DNA from: Rhodobacterales bacterium
GTDB lineage: Bacteria; Pseudomonadota; Alphaproteobacteria; Rhodobacterales; Rhodobacteraceae
DNA length: 16,077 nt
Direction of reading: 5' to 3'
NCBI GenBank assembly: GCA_013298675.1
Contig: JAAFIJ010000024.1
Span: forward strand, 1-16,077
Shown here piece after piece: positions 13,297 to 16,077 of this stretch; the first letter of the stretch is position 1, and each line of letters starts with the position of its first letter. Below the pieces are notes generated by a model. That model had not been told where the DNA came from. It made no database searches and was given only the letters and a program-made list of their open reading frames with translations. The position numbers and the translations under genes are program-made.

Positions 13297-16077
13297 ATGG
13301 CGTCATATCACACACGACAGCGCGATCCTTTGCTGGATCAAGGCACCCAAGCCATGCTGGAAAAGCGGGCGCGCGAATTGATCGGGCTTGGACTGTTGAT
13401 TGCGGCGGTGGTGTTCGTTGTGATGTTTGGCAGCTATTCAACCGAAGATCCGGGTTGGATGGTGGCCACGGACGATCCGGTGCGCAACCTGATGGGGCGG
13501 TTTGGTGCTGCGCTGGCTTCAACCTTGATGATCGTGTGTGGCAAGGCGGTCTGGGCCATTCCGTTAATCCTTGCGGCGTGGGGTGTCCGTTTTGTGCTGC
13601 ATCAAGGGATTGAGCGGGTCATGGGCCGGATGGTTTATGCGCTGATCGCTGTCGCGGCCTGTTCCATCTATGCTGCAACGCTATTGCCAACGGATGACTG
13701 GGTACATTTGTTCGGCATGGGCGGATTGTTTGGCGACACAGTGCTGCGGGCGTTGCTTAACTTGTTGCCCATCGGATCGGGCTTTGGCTTGAAATTGGTG
13801 TCTGGGTTGGCCGGGGCTGCCGTGCTTGCCATGCTTTTGTACGTCATGGCATTTGATCGCACCGAGTTGACGCATATCCGACAGTTTTTGACCTTTGGGT
13901 TGATCGTGACCTATTCCAATCTGGTGGGTGCCGCGGGCAAAGGCGCGCAAGATGCAGCGCAAGCGTTGCGCAATCGTCGCAGTGCCGCGCAAGCGGCCGA
14001 GGCGTATGTCCCGACCCGGCACAGCGATCAGCCCCCTGTTTCGTCTGCAACTAACGGCTTTGGTCGCCCGAATTCACTGCGCGCCGATCAACGCTACAGC
14101 GAACCGCTGGCCGAGGCGGCCCACTATGCCGCACCGCGCGAAAAGCTGGGGTTGTTGGCCCGGATGCCTGCGATGATCCGCCGCGCGATAGAGCCGGAAT
14201 TGGTGGAACAAATATCGCCCCATATGGATGATTACACTGATCTGCCGTCAGACGACCGGATCAAGGCGCGCATTTCTGATGTGATCCGCGCGCGTGGCCA
14301 AAGCCAAATTCACGACGCGACGCCGCTAGGCGCAAGCTTTCACCGCACTGAACCAGCAGTGATCCGCCCGCGCGGCCCTGCGCCATTGATTGTGGCATCG
14401 CGTGCCGCGCCGACCGTTTCGCCGCGGGTTGAGCCGCCAGTTCAAATCGGCCGCGTTGTGCAGGGCAAAGGCATCGTCGAAGCCCTGCCGATCAACGCCT
14501 TTAGCGACTTGGAAGATGACGCGCTGTTTGAAGAGAACTATGACCAGTCCCTTACGGCCCGCGAATGGGACGAAGACGCTGAGACTGATTATGTTGCAAC
14601 CCCGATCACCCCGCGCGTGACTGCGCCGTTGGTTGATCGCCGCGCAGTCGTGCAGCAAGCGGCGAAAAAGCCCCCTGCCCCATCGCGGCAAGCCAGGGCG
14701 GAATCGCAGCCGCGGTTGCGCTTTGATGACCAGCCCCCCGCGTATGAACTTCCGCCCTTGTCGCTGTTGAGCAGTCCGGATGGCGTGACCCGCTACACGC
14801 TGTCGAATGACGCGTTGGAAGAAAATGCGCGCATGTTGGAATCGGTGCTGGATGACTACGGCGTCAAAGGTGAGATCGTATCGGTGCGTCCGGGCCCCGT
14901 TGTCACGATGTATGAACTGGAACCAGCGCCGGGCCTAAAGGCCAGCCGCGTTATTGGTCTGGCCGATGATATCGCCCGGTCGATGTCGGCGCTTTCGGCA
15001 CGGGTTTCAACTGTTCCGGGCCGCACCGTGATTGGCATCGAACTGCCGAACGTCAGCCGCGAAAAGGTTGTGCTGCGTGAGATTATCTCGGCCCGTGATT
15101 TTGGTGACAGCGCCATGCGCTTGCCGCTTGCACTTGGCAAAGACATTGGTGGTGAACCTGTTGTCGCCAACCTAGCCAAAATGCCCCATCTTTTGATCGC
15201 GGGGACAACCGGTTCGGGTAAATCGGTGGCCATCAACACCATGATCCTGTCGCTGCTTTACAAACTGTCGCCAGAGGAATGCCGCCTGATTATGATCGAC
15301 CCCAAGATGCTGGAACTGTCGGTTTATGACGGCATCCCGCACCTGTTGTCGCCCGTTGTGACAGATCCGAAAAAGGCCGTTGTCGCGCTGAAATGGGTCG
15401 TGGGCGAGATGGAAGAGCGTTATCGCAAGATGTCGAAACTGAACGTGCGCAACATCGACGGCTATAACGGCCGCGTGCGTGAATCGCTTGCCAAGAACGA
15501 AATGTTCAAACGCACCATCCAGACCGGCTTTGATGAAGACACTGGCGAGCCAGTGTTCGAAACCGAAGAATTCCAGCCCGTTGTCCTGCCCTATATCGTG
15601 GTCGTCGTCGACGAGATGGCCGACCTGATGATGGTCGCGGGCAAAGAGATAGAGGCCTGCATCCAACGTCTGGCGCAAATGGCCCGCGCATCCGGTATCC
15701 ATTTGATCATGGCAACCCAGCGCCCCTCGGTCGACGTGATCACCGGCACGATCAAAGCCAACTTTCCGACCCGTATCTCGTTTCAGGTCACAAGCAAAAT
15801 CGACAGCCGCACCATCCTTGGCGAACAAGGCGCAGAGCAATTGTTGGGCATGGGCGACATGCTCTATATGGCAGGCGGCGGCCGCGTGACCCGTATCCAC
15901 GGGCCGTTTGTGTCGGATGAAGAGGTTGAGGAAATCGTAAACCATCTGAAATCTTATGGCCCGCCGACTTATATGTCGGGTGTCGTGGACGGTCCCGAAG
16001 ATGAAGCATCGTCCGAAATCGACGCCGTGCTTGGCCTTGGTTCAGGCGACGCAGGCGATGATGCACTTTATGATCAG
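13297..16077 (+). CDS. ftsK: DNA translocase FtsK (partial, 3' end off the right edge)
   Basis: 927 residues are visible, with no stop. FtsK sits at the division septum and pumps DNA to clear and resolve chromosome termini. The N-terminal ~215 residues hold hydrophobic segments (about 28-46, 70-100, 112-130, 165-186, 196-213), i.e. the membrane anchor. A long variable linker (~215-515) is rich in Pro, Ala and Arg. The motor follows: YTLSNDALEENARMLESVL, then GPVVTMYELEPAPGLKASRV (alpha domain), Walker A GTTGSGKS (636-643), LIMIDPKMLELSVYDGIPHLL, and Walker B IVVVVDEMADLM (Asp772, Glu773). MATQRPSVDVITGTIKANFPTRI and LLGMGDMLYM are also classic FtsK/SpoIIIE blocks. The C-terminal gamma (KOPS-reading) domain would lie beyond the window. 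The start ATG 13297 has GAGGA (13283-13287) overlapping the upstream stop codon. Confidence 0.97.
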   Translation, partial: MASYHTRQRDPLLDQGTQAMLEKRARELIGLGLLIAAVVFVVMFGSYSTEDPGWMVATDDPVRNLMGRFGAALASTLMIVCGKAVWAIPLILAAWGVRFVLHQGIERVMGRMVYALIAVAACSIYAATLLPTDDWVHLFGMGGLFGDTVLRALLNLLPIGSGFGLKLVSGLAGAAVLAMLLYVMAFDRTELTHIRQFLTFGLIVTYSNLVGAAGKGAQDAAQALRNRRSAAQAAEAYVPTRHSDQPPVSSATNGFGRPNSLRADQRYSEPLAEAAHYAAPREKLGLLARMPAMIRRAIEPELVEQISPHMDDYTDLPSDDRIKARISDVIRARGQSQIHDATPLGASFHRTEPAVIRPRGPAPLIVASRAAPTVSPRVEPPVQIGRVVQGKGIVEALPINAFSDLEDDALFEENYDQSLTAREWDEDAETDYVATPITPRVTAPLVDRRAVVQQAAKKPPAPSRQARAESQPRLRFDDQPPAYELPPLSLLSSPDGVTRYTLSNDALEENARMLESVLDDYGVKGEIVSVRPGPVVTMYELEPAPGLKASRVIGLADDIARSMSALSARVSTVPGRTVIGIELPNVSREKVVLREIISARDFGDSAMRLPLALGKDIGGEPVVANLAKMPHLLIAGTTGSGKSVAINTMILSLLYKLSPEECRLIMIDPKMLELSVYDGIPHLLSPVVTDPKKAVVALKWVVGEMEERYRKMSKLNVRNIDGYNGRVRESLAKNEMFKRTIQTGFDEDTGEPVFETEEFQPVVLPYIVVVVDEMADLMMVAGKEIEACIQRLAQMARASGIHLIMATQRPSVDVITGTIKANFPTRISFQVTSKIDSRTILGEQGAEQLLGMGDMLYMAGGGRVTRIHGPFVSDEEVEEIVNHLKSYGPPTYMSGVVDGPEDEASSEIDAVLGLGSGDAGDDALYDQ

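Noticed and set aside
15172..15945. A 257-codon minus-strand open frame inside ftsK.
   Set aside because: The sense strand here encodes the Walker A and B blocks of FtsK without interruption; the antisense frame is a by-product of codon bias in a conserved GC-rich gene.

Overview
The window looks like a piece of an alphaproteobacterial chromosome, most likely Rhodobacteraceae (Roseobacter group). This is judged from the GC-rich coding style, the protein families, and the arrangement UbiH-type hydroxylase / amidase / DapC-like aminotransferase / FtsK next to thioredoxin-TPR, LON-domain and Trm112 genes, an order I recall from that family but could not check here. No tRNA, rRNA, CRISPR array, transposase or attachment site was seen. 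Sixteen protein genes are supported. Two are cut by the window edges: rfbD at the left (3' end missing) and ftsK at the right (3' end missing). No gap between genes exceeds 300 bases.

Left part (1-6635), surface polysaccharide: on the minus strand, read right to left, are a Wzx-type flippase, then rfbC, rfbB, a small membrane protein of the YdjM/DUF457 putative metal-dependent hydrolase type, and rfbD. From rfbC to rfbD the genes are 1 bp apart or overlap, so they should be translated as one coupled unit. The Rfb enzymes make dTDP-L-rhamnose; rfbA, the remaining gene of the pathway, is not in the window and could lie just beyond the left edge. On the plus strand, divergent from the flippase, are a WcaL-like GT4 glycosyltransferase and a small GT2-like glycosyltransferase. 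The 254 bp divergent region carries several short repeats and a pair of mutually exclusive hairpins.

Middle (6632-9274): an SGNH (GDSL-like) esterase on the minus strand shares its stop-codon bases with the GT2-like gene. Divergent from it is a proteostasis-flavoured plus-strand run: a CnoX/YbbN-type thioredoxin-TPR protein with an intact CGPC site, a stand-alone LON substrate-binding-domain protein, and a Trm112-family protein overlapping it by 4 bp.

Right part (9299-16077), housekeeping: a minus-strand UbiH/COQ6-family flavin hydroxylase (ubiquinone synthesis), then on the plus strand an amidase-signature enzyme, a DapC-like aminotransferase (lysine/diaminopimelate branch) and, 12 bp after it, the DNA translocase FtsK.

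The observations most worth a second look are the unexpected membrane hydrolase-like gene translationally locked inside the rhamnose operon, the repeat-rich divergent control region between flippase and glycosyltransferase, and the possible leaderless start of the LON-domain gene. I see no clearly new multi-gene defence or mobile system; most of the window is recognisable.
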